Shown here piece by piece: positions 51,682-62,045 of a stretch of DNA of 64,000 nucleotides. Position 1 is the stretch's first letter. Each line of letters begins with the position of its first letter. Below the pieces are notes generated by a model. It saw nothing but the letters and a program-made list of their open reading frames with translations. It made no database searches and was not told the origin of the DNA. Source of the stretch: Glaciecola sp047250385 (GTDB taxonomy: Bacteria; Pseudomonadota; Gammaproteobacteria; Enterobacterales; Alteromonadaceae); NCBI RefSeq assembly GCF_047250385.1, contig NZ_JBLBVM010000050.1, positions 91,920-155,919 of the forward strand, in the 5' to 3' direction. The position numbers and the translations under genes were made by a program.

Positions 51682-54407
51682 TAATTTGTAGGTGCATCAA
51701 ATGGGTTGTTATAGTTTTGGCCACCGACATCGAGCCATTCGCTTATCAATTTCAATTCAGCTGGACTCAGCCAACCTTGGTGACTACCGGTTTCAAATGG
51801 CGCAAAAAATCTAGCACTGTTGCGCGCGCCATTAACACTCATCGAACTACCCACACCAACTTGCGTCGTTACCTGAATTGGGTTGCCTTCACCATCAAGG
51901 ATAGGCTCACCTTCTTCATCGAGCTCATAAACCGGGTCGCCATTATTATCAAAAACAAGTAACAAACGCGGTAAAAGTGCGCCATCAACCAACTCTAGTT
52001 CAACATCATTAAACATGAGTTCGCGGTAACTGGTCAATAAGTCTGCATCGGCTGGCGACGGATTACCAGTTAATTCTAGTTGAGCAATCGGAACTTGTAA
52101 TTGGTTATCGGCATCAAAGCGATTATGGCAAGCGACACAGGTATTGTCTGTTACAACTTCACCTGTTTCATCTAAAACTGAGCGGTCTAATTCAAACAAA
52201 GGTTGAATATGATCTGGAAAGTTAATTACGGCGCGGCAAATAGCGGTCCACGTTTGCGCGCAACTCTGTGTTACTGGCAACGTTGTTTGTAAGTCTGCGT
52301 AACGGTATTCGAAGGCTTCTGCAGGAACTTGCACTGCGGGATCAGTCCACACATCTTCAAAAATAATATCTGGCGTTAAGTTTGGCACACCATTAATACG
52401 GGTAAATGTTTCTGCCATCGTTTCGCCTAAATCAGCGTATAAGGCAGGATTTGTATTTGGGAAAGGAACGCCAGTGCTTGGTGCTCCATTGTTAATGGAT
52501 GGTGATTCAGCGTCATTTCTTCCGTGCGGAAGTAAGCTTATGTCAGAGTTATTGCTACCATCATGACAGCCATTGCAGGTTTTTGTTTCGCCTGCCGCTA
52601 CTTGCAACCAGTTTTGATGGCGAGCAGTAACACGCTTTCCTTGCTCATCAACAATACTGATAGCAAAGGGCACTTTTGCAGGTACAGCAACTTTAACCGA
52701 GCCGTCTGGTTGAATTGGCGTGTAACCTAAAACCTCTCGCATCAATTGGTTTCTTGAGCGACCAAAAGCACTGTTATCTAAATCGAGCGTATCATCATCA
52801 GGAATAGACACACTTTTGACGATACGCAAAAATCGCGCTGGTCTTTCATCAGGGTTTACAACACTTGGGTCTGCCATATTCACAATACCCTGTGGGCTTA
52901 AATCATTCCCAGCAAAATCATACACACTGCGAATATGAATAATTCCCATGTTGGCATCAATGAGAGCCGTTTCACTTGTATCAATGGTTGAAGAAGGATC
53001 TGCAGGGAATGGGCGACTCTCAATCGCAACCACTTCCGAATAGGACACATCTTCTTGAGGCACAACTAAAGGTAATTGCGTTCCCTCTACTGGGTCATAC
53101 ATCCATAAACCATAAAGTGGCGGTGCTTTCTCATAGGCTGGGTCAAGCAACGTTTCTTCGCTACATGCGACCACAGAGCGCTCGGCATCTTCTGCAGCAC
53201 CTTCCGGCAATGGCGCTAACAAACGGCATTGGCTCCAACTAAATAGTTGACGACCGCTGCCATCGAACAAGGGATATAAAGCAGCAATGTAACCACCAGG
53301 AGAAATGTCCGCTTCAATGTCGATATTCTCAAATAGCGCTTTCTCTTGAGCTGGGCCACTTAAGGAGCTAGCCGAAGCAATTGGCATATAATTATCGATA
53401 TAATTGGCCACATCTATGGCAACAAAATCGGTACCGAGCTCTTCTTTTTCGAATGGGGTTAAGGCCACAAGAATGCGATCATCGGGTGTAACGCGTGTTT
53501 GTGTAAAATGAATATCAGCAGCATTACCTTCTGAATCAAGGTGGCTATGACGGCCATAAAGAATTTCTAAATCGCTGCCGTCTGGGTTCATTTGATAGAG
53601 GTGAACACCTTTACTGCCGTTTATTTGATCCCAACGGCTAAAGATGATTTTTCCGTTAGGCATGACTAAGGGGTCTAAATCATGGCTCTGGTTATAGGAG
53701 ATTTGCTCAATGTTTTCGCCATTCGCGTCCATAATGTGCAATACGGAAGCATGCACATCACGACCTTCTTCCAAACCTGCATACTGTGGTTTTCCTTCAT
53801 CAAGCAGTCTTGCCTGATTACCGCGCTGACGAGTTGAACTGAAGAGTATACGGCCATCCGCTAAATAAACAGGACCTGTATCTTCGCCAGATTCTGCAAC
53901 AATATCAGAACTGATGACACGGCGTAATTCTTTCGTTGCAACAAGGTATTCCCAAATATTCCAAGTAGGTTGCTCGTTATCATCGGCATCTTCATCTTCT
54001 GGAGCGCGCATACTGAAAATAAGGCGCGAACCGTCATATGAACTTTCTAAATCTTTAATATCAATTGGAAGGCGATTACCTTCTTCATCTGTACGGTCTT
54101 CAAATACACTCGCCGTAATATCTACTTCAAGTGCCGAAGCGTTGGCTCTCGCTTTTACTATTAATGATGCGCCGGGAATGAAAAGGGCGGGTTGTGTAAT
54201 TGAACGTTGTAAATCTGCATCTTCAATACTGAGGTCACGCTTGATGACAGCAATTGGCACATCAACTACCACTGGATCAGGGTCTTGCTCTTCATTTGTA
54301 ATATCTTCACCGCCACAGGCTGCGAGTAAAAACACGCATGAACATAAGATCACGTTTTTCAGTGATTTTGTTAACAAATAGTCTGTGGCTAGTTTACGAG
54401 TCATCAT
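51681..54407 (-). CDS. HzsA-related lipoprotein with propeller and CxxCH motifs
   Basis: About 908 residues. Lipobox LAAC; then a TolB/WD40-like propeller (HIMDANGENIEQISYN, LYQMNPDGSDLEIL), then a region like the middle of the hydrazine synthase alpha subunit (PIQPDGSVKVAVPAKVPF), then two haem c motifs, CNGCH and CVACH, near residues 640 and 775. Proteins of this type occur outside anammox bacteria with unknown roles; hydrazine synthesis is not implied. ATG 54407 (or 54404) gives a normal lipoprotein signal. Probably first gene of the long minus-strand operon and divergent from the other cytochrome-like genes. Confidence 0.82.
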   Translation of the reverse strand: MMTRKLATDYLLTKSLKNVILCSCVFLLAACGGEDITNEEQDPDPVVVDVPIAVIKRDLSIEDADLQRSITQPALFIPGASLIVKARANASALEVDITASVFEDRTDEEGNRLPIDIKDLESSYDGSRLIFSMRAPEDEDADDNEQPTWNIWEYLVATKELRRVISSDIVAESGEDTGPVYLADGRILFSSTRQRGNQARLLDEGKPQYAGLEEGRDVHASVLHIMDANGENIEQISYNQSHDLDPLVMPNGKIIFSRWDQINGSKGVHLYQMNPDGSDLEILYGRHSHLDSEGNAADIHFTQTRVTPDDRILVALTPFEKEELGTDFVAIDVANYIDNYMPIASASSLSGPAQEKALFENIDIEADISPGGYIAALYPLFDGSGRQLFSWSQCRLLAPLPEGAAEDAERSVVACSEETLLDPAYEKAPPLYGLWMYDPVEGTQLPLVVPQEDVSYSEVVAIESRPFPADPSSTIDTSETALIDANMGIIHIRSVYDFAGNDLSPQGIVNMADPSVVNPDERPARFLRIVKSVSIPDDDTLDLDNSAFGRSRNQLMREVLGYTPIQPDGSVKVAVPAKVPFAISIVDEQGKRVTARHQNWLQVAAGETKTCNGCHDGSNNSDISLLPHGRNDAESPSINNGAPSTGVPFPNTNPALYADLGETMAETFTRINGVPNLTPDIIFEDVWTDPAVQVPAEAFEYRYADLQTTLPVTQSCAQTWTAICRAVINFPDHIQPLFELDRSVLDETGEVVTDNTCVACHNRFDADNQLQVPIAQLELTGNPSPADADLLTSYRELMFNDVELELVDGALLPRLLLVFDNNGDPVYELDEEGEPILDGEGNPIQVTTQVGVGSSMSVNGARNSARFFAPFETGSHQGWLSPAELKLISEWLDVGGQNYNNPFDAPTN

Positions 54408-55169
54408 ATTACTCTGCTCATTTTGAAGATAAATTGGCACCATTTATATACTGCTACGATACTGATCTACCTTTCACATTTATAGTGTCACTAAAGTGCA
54501 ACGCCTTTACTTACGGGCTTCGAAAGGTATATTTATTTGCACCTTCACGACACGCACTTTTACTTTAGTTTCCCAGACTGACACCTTGCGCCCTATACAA
54601 CAATCTAGTTTTCTATATGTAAGGATAAAAACCTATACCGTCTTGTTAGGTATATTTTTCAACCCCGCAATCGCGACAATTAATAACCAAAAAAACCTAA
54701 TTGGCGATTCGTAATGCATATTCGATATATGTGATTTTTCGAAAACTCCGTGCTTGTCGGCAAATATAAAACAGCCATTATTTTTAGAACTCTGCGATCA
54801 CCTTGGCGTAAAGCCACTGTTTATGGGGATGGCATTTTTTGAGGAGGGCACGAGGCTGTTTAGTAATAGAATAAAATACTTATTAACTGTCACGTATCGG
54901 TAACAACTTGAAGGTCATTTTTGCTACCAAGTGAAGCTGGAATAGTAAACAGAGCACAATAAATTCATAGTAAACAATTAACTACAAACATCGGCACGGT
55001 TATTGAGTATGACTATATTCAGGCCTTTTCACTCCGCTTACTTATTGTACTGCCACCGTTTAAGTGATTAATCGGTATACAGGCGAACACTTATTGTTTG
55101 CAGAGAATAACTAACGATACCTAAAAGGCGGGTATAACATACGTCACATTCAAAAGAGGAGTTGATTCG
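54408..55169. other. Divergent intergenic region between cytochrome-like operons
   Basis: About 760 bases, AT-rich, without a convincing gene; the open frames within it are short and lack family features. It should carry the promoters of the minus-strand envelope operon and of the plus-strand operon. A good ribosome site (AAGAGGAG) lies before 55170. I see no riboswitch or clear operator. Confidence 0.6.
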
Positions 55170-56429
55170 ATGTATTTGTTAGCAAAAGAATCAAGTAGTC
55201 CAATGACCAACATATCAATAACGATAAAGCAGACGATAAAAATACTCTGCTTATCTGCGCCGCTCATATTAGCGGCCGCTATGGTTTCTGCGGGACCATT
55301 AGAGCAAGCTAAACGCATGCACGATAGACTAGCTGGTGTGCCAGGCACTTCAGCTGTGATTGAGCAAATGGCCGATCTTATAGAAGCAGGCGATGCCCAA
55401 GGGGCAGCACAAATTGCCATGCAATCTCCTAACTTTTATAACGTGACGATTAAAAACTGGGTAACACCATGGACGAATGAAGAGTTTGACGTCTTTGCTC
55501 CTTTAAATGATTACACTGCCACTGTCATCGGTATGGTCAGAGATGATGTTGATTTTCGCCAAGTACTCACCGGCGATATTCTATATATAGCAAACAGCAG
55601 TGCCAATGCTCCTTCTTATAGCACGAACAATAATGCACACTACGAAGCACTTGAAAGCCAAGGCGCGGATTTATCTACCGTCTTAGTGGCAACGACTCAA
55701 TCTTCAGTCACCGGCATTCCAGCAGAAGCAACTGCAGGTGTTATGACTACAAGAGGCGCAGCTAAGTCTTTCTTCAAAGACGGTACAAATCGCGCCATGT
55801 TCCGCTTTACGCTGATGAATCACATGTGTGCCGATCTTGAAGCGTTCAAAGACACAAGCCGTCCACCAGATAGAGTACGTCAAGACGTTACTCGCAGCCC
55901 AGGTGGCGATAGCCGTATATTCACCAACTCGTGCTCTGGTTGTCATTCAGGAATGGACCCACTAGCTCAAGCTTTCGCTTACTACAATTATGAATATGAT
56001 GTGGAATCCGACCCAGACGGCGAAAATGGTCGCATTGTATATAACGCTCAAGGTCAACTCGATCCAGAAACACAATTACGAGTGCAAGCCAAATACTGGA
56101 TAAACTCTAATAACTTCCCATACGGTTATGTGACGAATAGTGACACTTGGGATAACTACTGGCGAGAAGGCCAAAATCAAACCATTGGTTGGTCGGCAGA
56201 TCTTCCAGGTACTGGCAGCGGTGCTAAGTCGATGGGTGAAGAATTAGCCAATAGCCAAACCTTCGCTAGTTGTCAGGTTAAGAAAGTTTTCAAGAATGTT
56301 TGTTTACGTGCACCTCAAGACGAAGCAGACAGAACCGCGATTGCTCAAATTCAGTCTGAATTTATGGGTAATAACTACAATATCAAAAATGTGTTTGCCG
56401 CTACTGCAGACTACTGCAAGGGGGAATAG
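55170..56429 (+). CDS. Exported haem-motif protein (DUF1585/PSD1-like)
   Basis: 419 residues with a signal peptide (LCLSAPLILAAAMVSAG; the leader starts either at ATG 55170 or ATG 55203). One haem c motif, CSGCH, occurs near residue 260, followed by GMDPLAQAFAYYNYEYD, a pattern like that of planctomycete-type cytochrome proteins encoded next to DUF1501 genes. The C-terminal region has several Trp/Asn-rich loops and paired cysteines. Function unknown. It starts a three-gene operon with four bases to the next gene. Confidence 0.78.
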   Translation: MYLLAKESSSPMTNISITIKQTIKILCLSAPLILAAAMVSAGPLEQAKRMHDRLAGVPGTSAVIEQMADLIEAGDAQGAAQIAMQSPNFYNVTIKNWVTPWTNEEFDVFAPLNDYTATVIGMVRDDVDFRQVLTGDILYIANSSANAPSYSTNNNAHYEALESQGADLSTVLVATTQSSVTGIPAEATAGVMTTRGAAKSFFKDGTNRAMFRFTLMNHMCADLEAFKDTSRPPDRVRQDVTRSPGGDSRIFTNSCSGCHSGMDPLAQAFAYYNYEYDVESDPDGENGRIVYNAQGQLDPETQLRVQAKYWINSNNFPYGYVTNSDTWDNYWREGQNQTIGWSADLPGTGSGAKSMGEELANSQTFASCQVKKVFKNVCLRAPQDEADRTAIAQIQSEFMGNNYNIKNVFAATADYCKGE

Positions 56430-56432
56430 AAC

Positions 56433-58964
56433 ATGTTTAACTTAAACTCTCTTCAATTACGCAAACCTCAAATGCTAGCACCTCAAATGCAAGCACTAAG
56501 CACACGAGCGGCACGCCAAATTGGCGCTGCTAGCATTGCTGTACTTCTTCTTGCCAGCTGTGGCGGCGGAAGCGATGCGGTAGTTGAGCCAACGCCTTTA
56601 CCACCGCCAGTGCAACAGCCCGTTGTGAATTATTCAGGCCCTGCACCAGCAACTACCGATGTGCAAAACTTCAAACTTGCCGTTTGGGATAATATAGCGA
56701 AGCCGGATCGTTGTGGCGCATGTCATGTGCAAGATCAACAATCGCCACCTTTTGCGCGATTCGATGACATCAACTTAGCTTATGCTGAAGTGAATCAGCT
56801 TATAAATACTTCAAGAATCAGTGAGTCAGCGCTAGTGACGAAAGTCGCTGGCGGCCACAACTGCTGGGAAAGCGATCCTTCAGCCTGTGCTGATATCCTA
56901 ACAACTTGGATAAGTAACTGGATAAGCACAGAAGAAGAAGCGACCACAATTGAATTAAATGCGCCGGTAGTGAAAATACCGGGTGCGAATAAAAACTTCC
57001 CAGCGGATCCAGGCCTGTTTGAATCAACGGTTTATCCTGAGCTACGCGCTCATTGTGCCGGATGTCACCAATCCAGTGCTTCGATACCAATTTCGCCATA
57101 TCTAGCCTCTTCAGATGTGGCTGAAGCCTACGCTTCCGCTACTTCAAAAATGAATTTAGATTTGCCGGAAGACTCGCGACTCGTAGCAAGACTTCGCGAT
57201 GAATTCCACAACTGTTGGACAGAAAACTGCCAAGCAGATGGTCAAACGCTAGCTGATGCAATCCGCACCATGTCAGATGCTATCGAAGTGACAGAATTAG
57301 ATGCAAACCTTGTCAGCTCGCATGCCCTCACCTTATTTGATGGCACACTCGCGACTGGCGGCGGTCGTTTTGAAAATAACCTCATTGCAAAATGGGAATT
57401 TAAAACGGCATCTGGCAATACGGCTTTCGATACCAGTGGTGTTGAACCTGCACTCAACCTTACCCTTAGTGGTGGTTACGAATGGGTTGGCGGTAATGGT
57501 ATTCAATTAACCAATGGTAAAGCGCAAGGCTCAACCACCGACAGTAAAAAAATTCACGACTTAATTGTGGCGACGGGCGAATTTGCTATTGAAGCATGGG
57601 TTGCGCCAGCTAACGTTACCCAGGAAGGCCCTGCACGTATTGTTAGTTATTCGGGTGGTCGTGACAGAAGAAACTTCACGTTAGGTCAAACCTTATATAA
57701 CTATGACATGCTATTGCGTCATAGCAACACCGACACTAATGGAATGCCTGCTTTAAGCACGCGTGATGCCGATGAAGATCTGCAAGCAGCTCAGCAACAT
57801 GTTGTGGTTAACTATGATGGTGTTGGCGGTCGTCAAATATACGTGAATGGCGAATTTACTGATGACGTAGATGAAATTGAAGCCGCGGGTTTAAGTGACT
57901 GGGATGCTAGCTTTGCTTTTGTTCTTGGTAACGAAGTATCTGGTGATGTGCCTTGGGCTGGAACTATTAGAATGGCAGCCATACATAATCGCGTACTAAC
58001 ACCAGAACAAATTCTTAAAAACTTCGATGCAGGTGTGGGTGAGAAATTCTTCCTACTATTTGGTATTTCTGAAATTATAAATGTACCGCAAAGCTATGTT
58101 GTGTTTGAAGTTAGCCAGTTCGATTCATACAGCTACTTGTTTACCGAACCTTCAATGCTAAGCCTTGACGACAACGCCAACTTAGATGGCATCACACTTA
58201 CTGGTATACGAATTGGTGTGAATGGTCGTGAATCAAAAGGCGGGCAAGTGTTTGCAACCTTAAACCTGACTGTTGATGGCGTTGAAGCTGCCAACAATGA
58301 ATTAGGCATGTCACTTTCTACTCAGGGCACCATTATTCCTTTACAAAAAGGTCCTCTGCAAGACGAGTTCTTCCTGACTTTTGAAGTGCTTGGTGATGCG
58401 CTATCAACACGCCCTGCCGCAGAAGTACCTGTAGCCGCGCCGCCCGTTGATTTAGAGCCACAAGCAGATATAGGCATTAGAAACTTTGCTGAAGTGAATG
58501 CGAGTATGTCGGTATTAACGACCGTACCTTCTTCGCAATCAGCCGTGAGCAGCACTTATCTGCAGCTTCGTCAGCAACTACCTAGCGTAACTGAGATGCA
58601 AAGCTTTTTAGCCTCGAATCAAATGGCGATTACACAAATGGCGATCCGTTACTGTGATGTGCTTATTGAAGATAACAGCTTACGCGCTAGTTACTTCCCT
58701 GATTTTGATTTTGCTAAGTCAGCAAATTCAGGTTTTAACAGTGATGACCGAGCTGCATTAATCAATCCATTGATAGACCGGATGATAGGCAGTGGCTTAA
58801 GTAGCCAACCAGCCTCAGCTGATGTCTCGACAGAACTGAATAATTTAATCGACCGCTTAACAACTTGTTCAAACAACAACACTTGTTCAGCGCAAACTAC
58901 ACCCACAGTAGCAAAAGCAACTTGCGCAGCCGTGCTCGGCAGCGCTGCTGTTGTTATGCAATAG
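56433..58964 (+). CDS. Lipoprotein with two CxxCH motifs and a LamG domain
   Basis: 843 residues. Lipobox LASC near residue 43, then a Pro-rich spacer and two haem c sites, CGACH (about 94) and CAGCH (about 210), with extra Cys pairs (CWESDPSAC, CWTENC). A LamG/concanavalin-like domain follows (about 310-530: LIAKWEFK, AIEAWVAPANVTQEG, IYVNGEFTDDVDE), then a beta region and a helical tail. It combines a possible electron carrier with a binding domain for glycan or protein. Preceded by GGGGAATAG. Confidence 0.82.
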   Translation: MFNLNSLQLRKPQMLAPQMQALSTRAARQIGAASIAVLLLASCGGGSDAVVEPTPLPPPVQQPVVNYSGPAPATTDVQNFKLAVWDNIAKPDRCGACHVQDQQSPPFARFDDINLAYAEVNQLINTSRISESALVTKVAGGHNCWESDPSACADILTTWISNWISTEEEATTIELNAPVVKIPGANKNFPADPGLFESTVYPELRAHCAGCHQSSASIPISPYLASSDVAEAYASATSKMNLDLPEDSRLVARLRDEFHNCWTENCQADGQTLADAIRTMSDAIEVTELDANLVSSHALTLFDGTLATGGGRFENNLIAKWEFKTASGNTAFDTSGVEPALNLTLSGGYEWVGGNGIQLTNGKAQGSTTDSKKIHDLIVATGEFAIEAWVAPANVTQEGPARIVSYSGGRDRRNFTLGQTLYNYDMLLRHSNTDTNGMPALSTRDADEDLQAAQQHVVVNYDGVGGRQIYVNGEFTDDVDEIEAAGLSDWDASFAFVLGNEVSGDVPWAGTIRMAAIHNRVLTPEQILKNFDAGVGEKFFLLFGISEIINVPQSYVVFEVSQFDSYSYLFTEPSMLSLDDNANLDGITLTGIRIGVNGRESKGGQVFATLNLTVDGVEAANNELGMSLSTQGTIIPLQKGPLQDEFFLTFEVLGDALSTRPAAEVPVAAPPVDLEPQADIGIRNFAEVNASMSVLTTVPSSQSAVSSTYLQLRQQLPSVTEMQSFLASNQMAITQMAIRYCDVLIEDNSLRASYFPDFDFAKSANSGFNSDDRAALINPLIDRMIGSGLSSQPASADVSTELNNLIDRLTTCSNNNTCSAQTTPTVAKATCAAVLGSAAVVMQ

Positions 58965-58986
58965 CAGATGCGAATAGGTGATTAAG

Positions 58987-60654
58987 ATGAAAAAAACAAC
59001 ACATACATTTTCAAAGAAATACTCAGTAGGCGCTAGTGCTAAGACTGATCACGGTGGAATGGGTGGAAAGAATGGCGCTGATGCAGATGCGCCTCTGTTT
59101 CACCAAGATCATGGCCGCCCCGTCACTCGTCGCGACTTCCTAGCTCAAGGCTTCACCGCTGGCATGGGTGCCGTCGTTGGCGGTTCAGTATTAAGCATGC
59201 TAGCAAGTTCTGGCAAAGCACATGCTGGCTTGTCTGCCGATTTAGAAGCATTGAAAGCAGGTTGCGGCATTGCCACTCAAGGCGCGGGTAAAATTCCCTT
59301 TATCGTATTTGATTTGGCAGGCGGAGCTAATGTAGCGGGTTCAAACGTATTAATTGGTGGTCGTGGCGGTCAAATGGACTTCCTCAGTACGCAAGGTTAT
59401 AGCCGTCAAGGTTTGCCAGGCGACATGATACCTAGTATCGCTAACCCAGCCACCGGCTTATCAGACTTTATAAATACTGAACTAGGTTTAGCGTTTCATG
59501 CTGACAGTGCATTTTTGCGCGGCATCCAAGATAAATTCGCGGTAGGTAACCGAGCCAATGTGAATGGCGCCGTTATCCCAGCTCGTTCAGAAAATGACAC
59601 TGGAAACAACCCTCACAACCCAATGTACGGAATCAACCGTGCGGGTTCAGACGGTTCACTACTAACGCTTATCGGTTCAAGAAACTCCGACAGCGGCGGC
59701 AGCTCAATGGCACCGGCAGCACTTATCGACCCAGGTAAACGCCCAACAAAAGTTGACCGTCCTTCCGACGTAACTGGTTTAGTTGATACAGGTGACTTAG
59801 TTGGCTTGTTAAACCAAGAAGACGCTGTTTCAGTAATGGAGTCGGTGCAACGTATCAGTGACATGAAGCTGGATCGCGTAAGCACAAGAATCAGTGAAGA
59901 TGAAAACGTGAAAGAACTGGTTCGTTGCGGCTATGTAAAGAGCGCAGATATTGCAGACAGATTTGGCGATCCAACAACACTAAACCCTGAACTCGACCCA
60001 GATATCGTGGGCGAAAACGGCATCTTCACACAAGAAGAATTTGATGGTGATCGCGAATTCCAAAAAACAGCCTCCGTCATGAAATTAGTGATAAATGGTT
60101 TTGCTGGCGCAGGCACTATTGCTATGGGTGGGTACGATTATCACACCGGCAATCGTTCCGCTGGCGAAGTACGTGATTTACGTGCGGGTCGCTGCATGGG
60201 CGCAGTACTAGAATATGCCGCGCGAGTTGGCGTTCCATTAATGATGTACGTAGTCAGTGATGGTTCGGTAGCAAGTAACGGTATGATAGACGACTCCGAA
60301 AATGGTCGCGGTAAAGGTGTGTGGACGGGTGATAACTCGTCTACCGCCGCTTCCTTTTTCATGGTGTATAACCCAAATGGTACGCCACAGTTAATTGGTG
60401 GAACGCCAGAAGAGCAGGCGGTAAGCCAGCAAATTGGTTATATGCGTCGTGATGGTTCAGTTGAAACATCGGCAACACCAGCGGCCAACAATGTGAACTT
60501 ATTAGTTGAGACGGTTATCTTGAATTATCTAGCCTTGCATGGTGAGCAAGGTCAAATGCGTACCTTATTCCCACAAACAGGTTTAGGTAACGCCGCCTTG
60601 ATGGATTCATTGACTGCATTTGAACCCATTGTGAATGGTGTGATTGGGGCTTAA
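58987..60654 (+). CDS. Tat-exported DUF1501-like protein
   Basis: About 555 residues. A long N-terminal leader contains a Tat motif (TRRDFLAQGFTAGMGAVVGG) starting near residue 45 and ending at KAHA. The mature protein resembles DUF1501 proteins (IPFIVFDLAGGANVAGSNVLIGG, then YDYHTGNRSAGEVRDLRAG), a sulfatase-related fold often paired with cytochrome-like genes. ATG 58987 is six bases after AGGTGA; GTG 58978 is the alternative. A strong terminator follows. The Tat route suggests folding or cofactor loading in the cytoplasm. Confidence 0.8.
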   Translation: MKKTTHTFSKKYSVGASAKTDHGGMGGKNGADADAPLFHQDHGRPVTRRDFLAQGFTAGMGAVVGGSVLSMLASSGKAHAGLSADLEALKAGCGIATQGAGKIPFIVFDLAGGANVAGSNVLIGGRGGQMDFLSTQGYSRQGLPGDMIPSIANPATGLSDFINTELGLAFHADSAFLRGIQDKFAVGNRANVNGAVIPARSENDTGNNPHNPMYGINRAGSDGSLLTLIGSRNSDSGGSSMAPAALIDPGKRPTKVDRPSDVTGLVDTGDLVGLLNQEDAVSVMESVQRISDMKLDRVSTRISEDENVKELVRCGYVKSADIADRFGDPTTLNPELDPDIVGENGIFTQEEFDGDREFQKTASVMKLVINGFAGAGTIAMGGYDYHTGNRSAGEVRDLRAGRCMGAVLEYAARVGVPLMMYVVSDGSVASNGMIDDSENGRGKGVWTGDNSSTAASFFMVYNPNGTPQLIGGTPEEQAVSQQIGYMRRDGSVETSATPAANNVNLLVETVILNYLALHGEQGQMRTLFPQTGLGNAALMDSLTAFEPIVNGVIGA

Positions 60655-60659
60655 AGCTT

Positions 60660-60689
60660 GTTCGACAATTTATTGCCGAACGATTTTTA
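60660..60689 (+). terminator. Rho-independent terminator
   Basis: GTTCGACAAT, loop TT, ATTGCCGAAC (60660-60681; one A/C mismatch) is followed by GATTTTTA. It closes the cytochrome-DUF1501 operon. Confidence 0.8.
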
Positions 60690-60799
60690 GTGTCACTTTC
60701 AAATAGTTAGAATAGTAGTGCTTATTTTTTGATTTTTCGATGTGGATTGCCCAAGCAAGGAAAGCGGGCGAACAAGGATGTTAATTTCACTTTCGATTA

Positions 60800-61927
60800 T
60801 TAGTTCCCTTCAAGCTCTTCCACAAGAGGCTCTTTAGACTCAATCTCGAAGTAGTAGCTATTCAGTAAATCGCTTTCTATCATTTTTTTCAAACCAGTGA
60901 AGAACGCTTTTCCGTTATTCGCAACTTCCTCAGTATAGTTCTTTCCTTGCTCGAATAAAGATAAGCGTTGCTTAAACGACTCAACTAAACCGGGCTCTGT
61001 TTGTCCTTCGCTATTCTCTGCGACCAACAAATCGATGGCGGATTGTTGTGTCTTCACGGCATTAGTATAATCGCCATTCGCGGCATAGGCTGCCGCTAGG
61101 GTATCAACATAAACATAACGATCTGTGTAGCCCTTCGCATTGGTAACCTTAAGCGCGATGTCTAATGCGGTGGAGGAATCGGCCAAACCGGAAATTGTGC
61201 TAGTTGCCATCAACCATGCAATGTTATTTGCATGGAAAGGAAAGTTGTACTTAACCGCTTCGCGTAATACTTTTTGAGCTTTCTCAGGCTGCTTTTCTCC
61301 CAAAAATCCTTCGGCATAAATGATAGCGAAATCGGTTGGCAGCAACCAAGTTTTGTCTTTCTTATATGACCTTTCTAGCAACCAATCTATGCGTTCTCGC
61401 TTAGGTAGAGTATTCAACTCTAAATAATACAAGGTGGCTAAATAGGCACTTGCTATGGGTCTATTAATTGATGCCAGTTGGCGAATACCCTTTTCACCCA
61501 TGAGTTTTAAGTCAGGCGTTTGCCCTTTGGTGAATAACAAGATTTGACTGAACACTTCGGAATATTCGTCGTATAGGCTTAACTCATTCAGCCAATATTG
61601 CATGCGTTCCACATCGTAGAACTCACCCTCTCGACTATATGCCCAAACGAGACGATGCATAGGATCAAGCCAACCCTCTCCAGCCATTTCCAAACACGTT
61701 GTGAAATCTTCTGTTGGTGAAGCATCTTGTACCTTATTACAGGCCAGCACGCGTGAATCCCAAGGATCTGCTACTGCTACTGCCACCGGCGCCACTTCAT
61801 GATCACGATTGCCACCATAAATAGCAATAAGCACCAAGACCAACACTATTCCAAGCCAGATAAGACCTGTGCGCTTACCTCGCGATTTGTTTACTTGATT
61901 TGGAAGAGAGGGCGTTTCTAATGTCAT
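60800..61927 (-). CDS. Membrane-anchored TPR/Sel1-like protein
   Basis: 375 residues with one membrane helix (about 21-40, GLIWLGIVLVLVLIAIYGGN) and a helical-repeat body (ASAYLATLYYLELNTLPKRE, AIIYAEGFLGEKQPEKAQKVL, DTLAAAYAANGDYTNAVKTQ). I know no function. It converges on the DUF1501 operon terminator and is separated on the other side from the pseudouridine synthase gene by the repeat array. Confidence 0.7.
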   Translation of the reverse strand: MTLETPSLPNQVNKSRGKRTGLIWLGIVLVLVLIAIYGGNRDHEVAPVAVAVADPWDSRVLACNKVQDASPTEDFTTCLEMAGEGWLDPMHRLVWAYSREGEFYDVERMQYWLNELSLYDEYSEVFSQILLFTKGQTPDLKLMGEKGIRQLASINRPIASAYLATLYYLELNTLPKRERIDWLLERSYKKDKTWLLPTDFAIIYAEGFLGEKQPEKAQKVLREAVKYNFPFHANNIAWLMATSTISGLADSSTALDIALKVTNAKGYTDRYVYVDTLAAAYAANGDYTNAVKTQQSAIDLLVAENSEGQTEPGLVESFKQRLSLFEQGKNYTEEVANNGKAFFTGLKKMIESDLLNSYYFEIESKEPLVEELEGN

Positions 61928-62045
61928 GAAAAATTTCCGAGAAAGTTAATTAATACAAACCGCAATGAAACCGGCTATCGCAGAGCATAATATCTATAGA
62001 CACCTTATGCAATCGATAAACCCCTCTCGCCCATCCTTCAACATA

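Noticed and set aside
51681..54407. Anammox hydrazine synthase subunit
   Set aside because: Only the HzsA-related architecture is present; the other two hydrazine synthase subunits and the anammox context are missing.
54496..54714. A 72-codon frame in the divergent intergenic region
   Set aside because: AT-rich, no ribosome site, no family features; the region is better read as promoter DNA.
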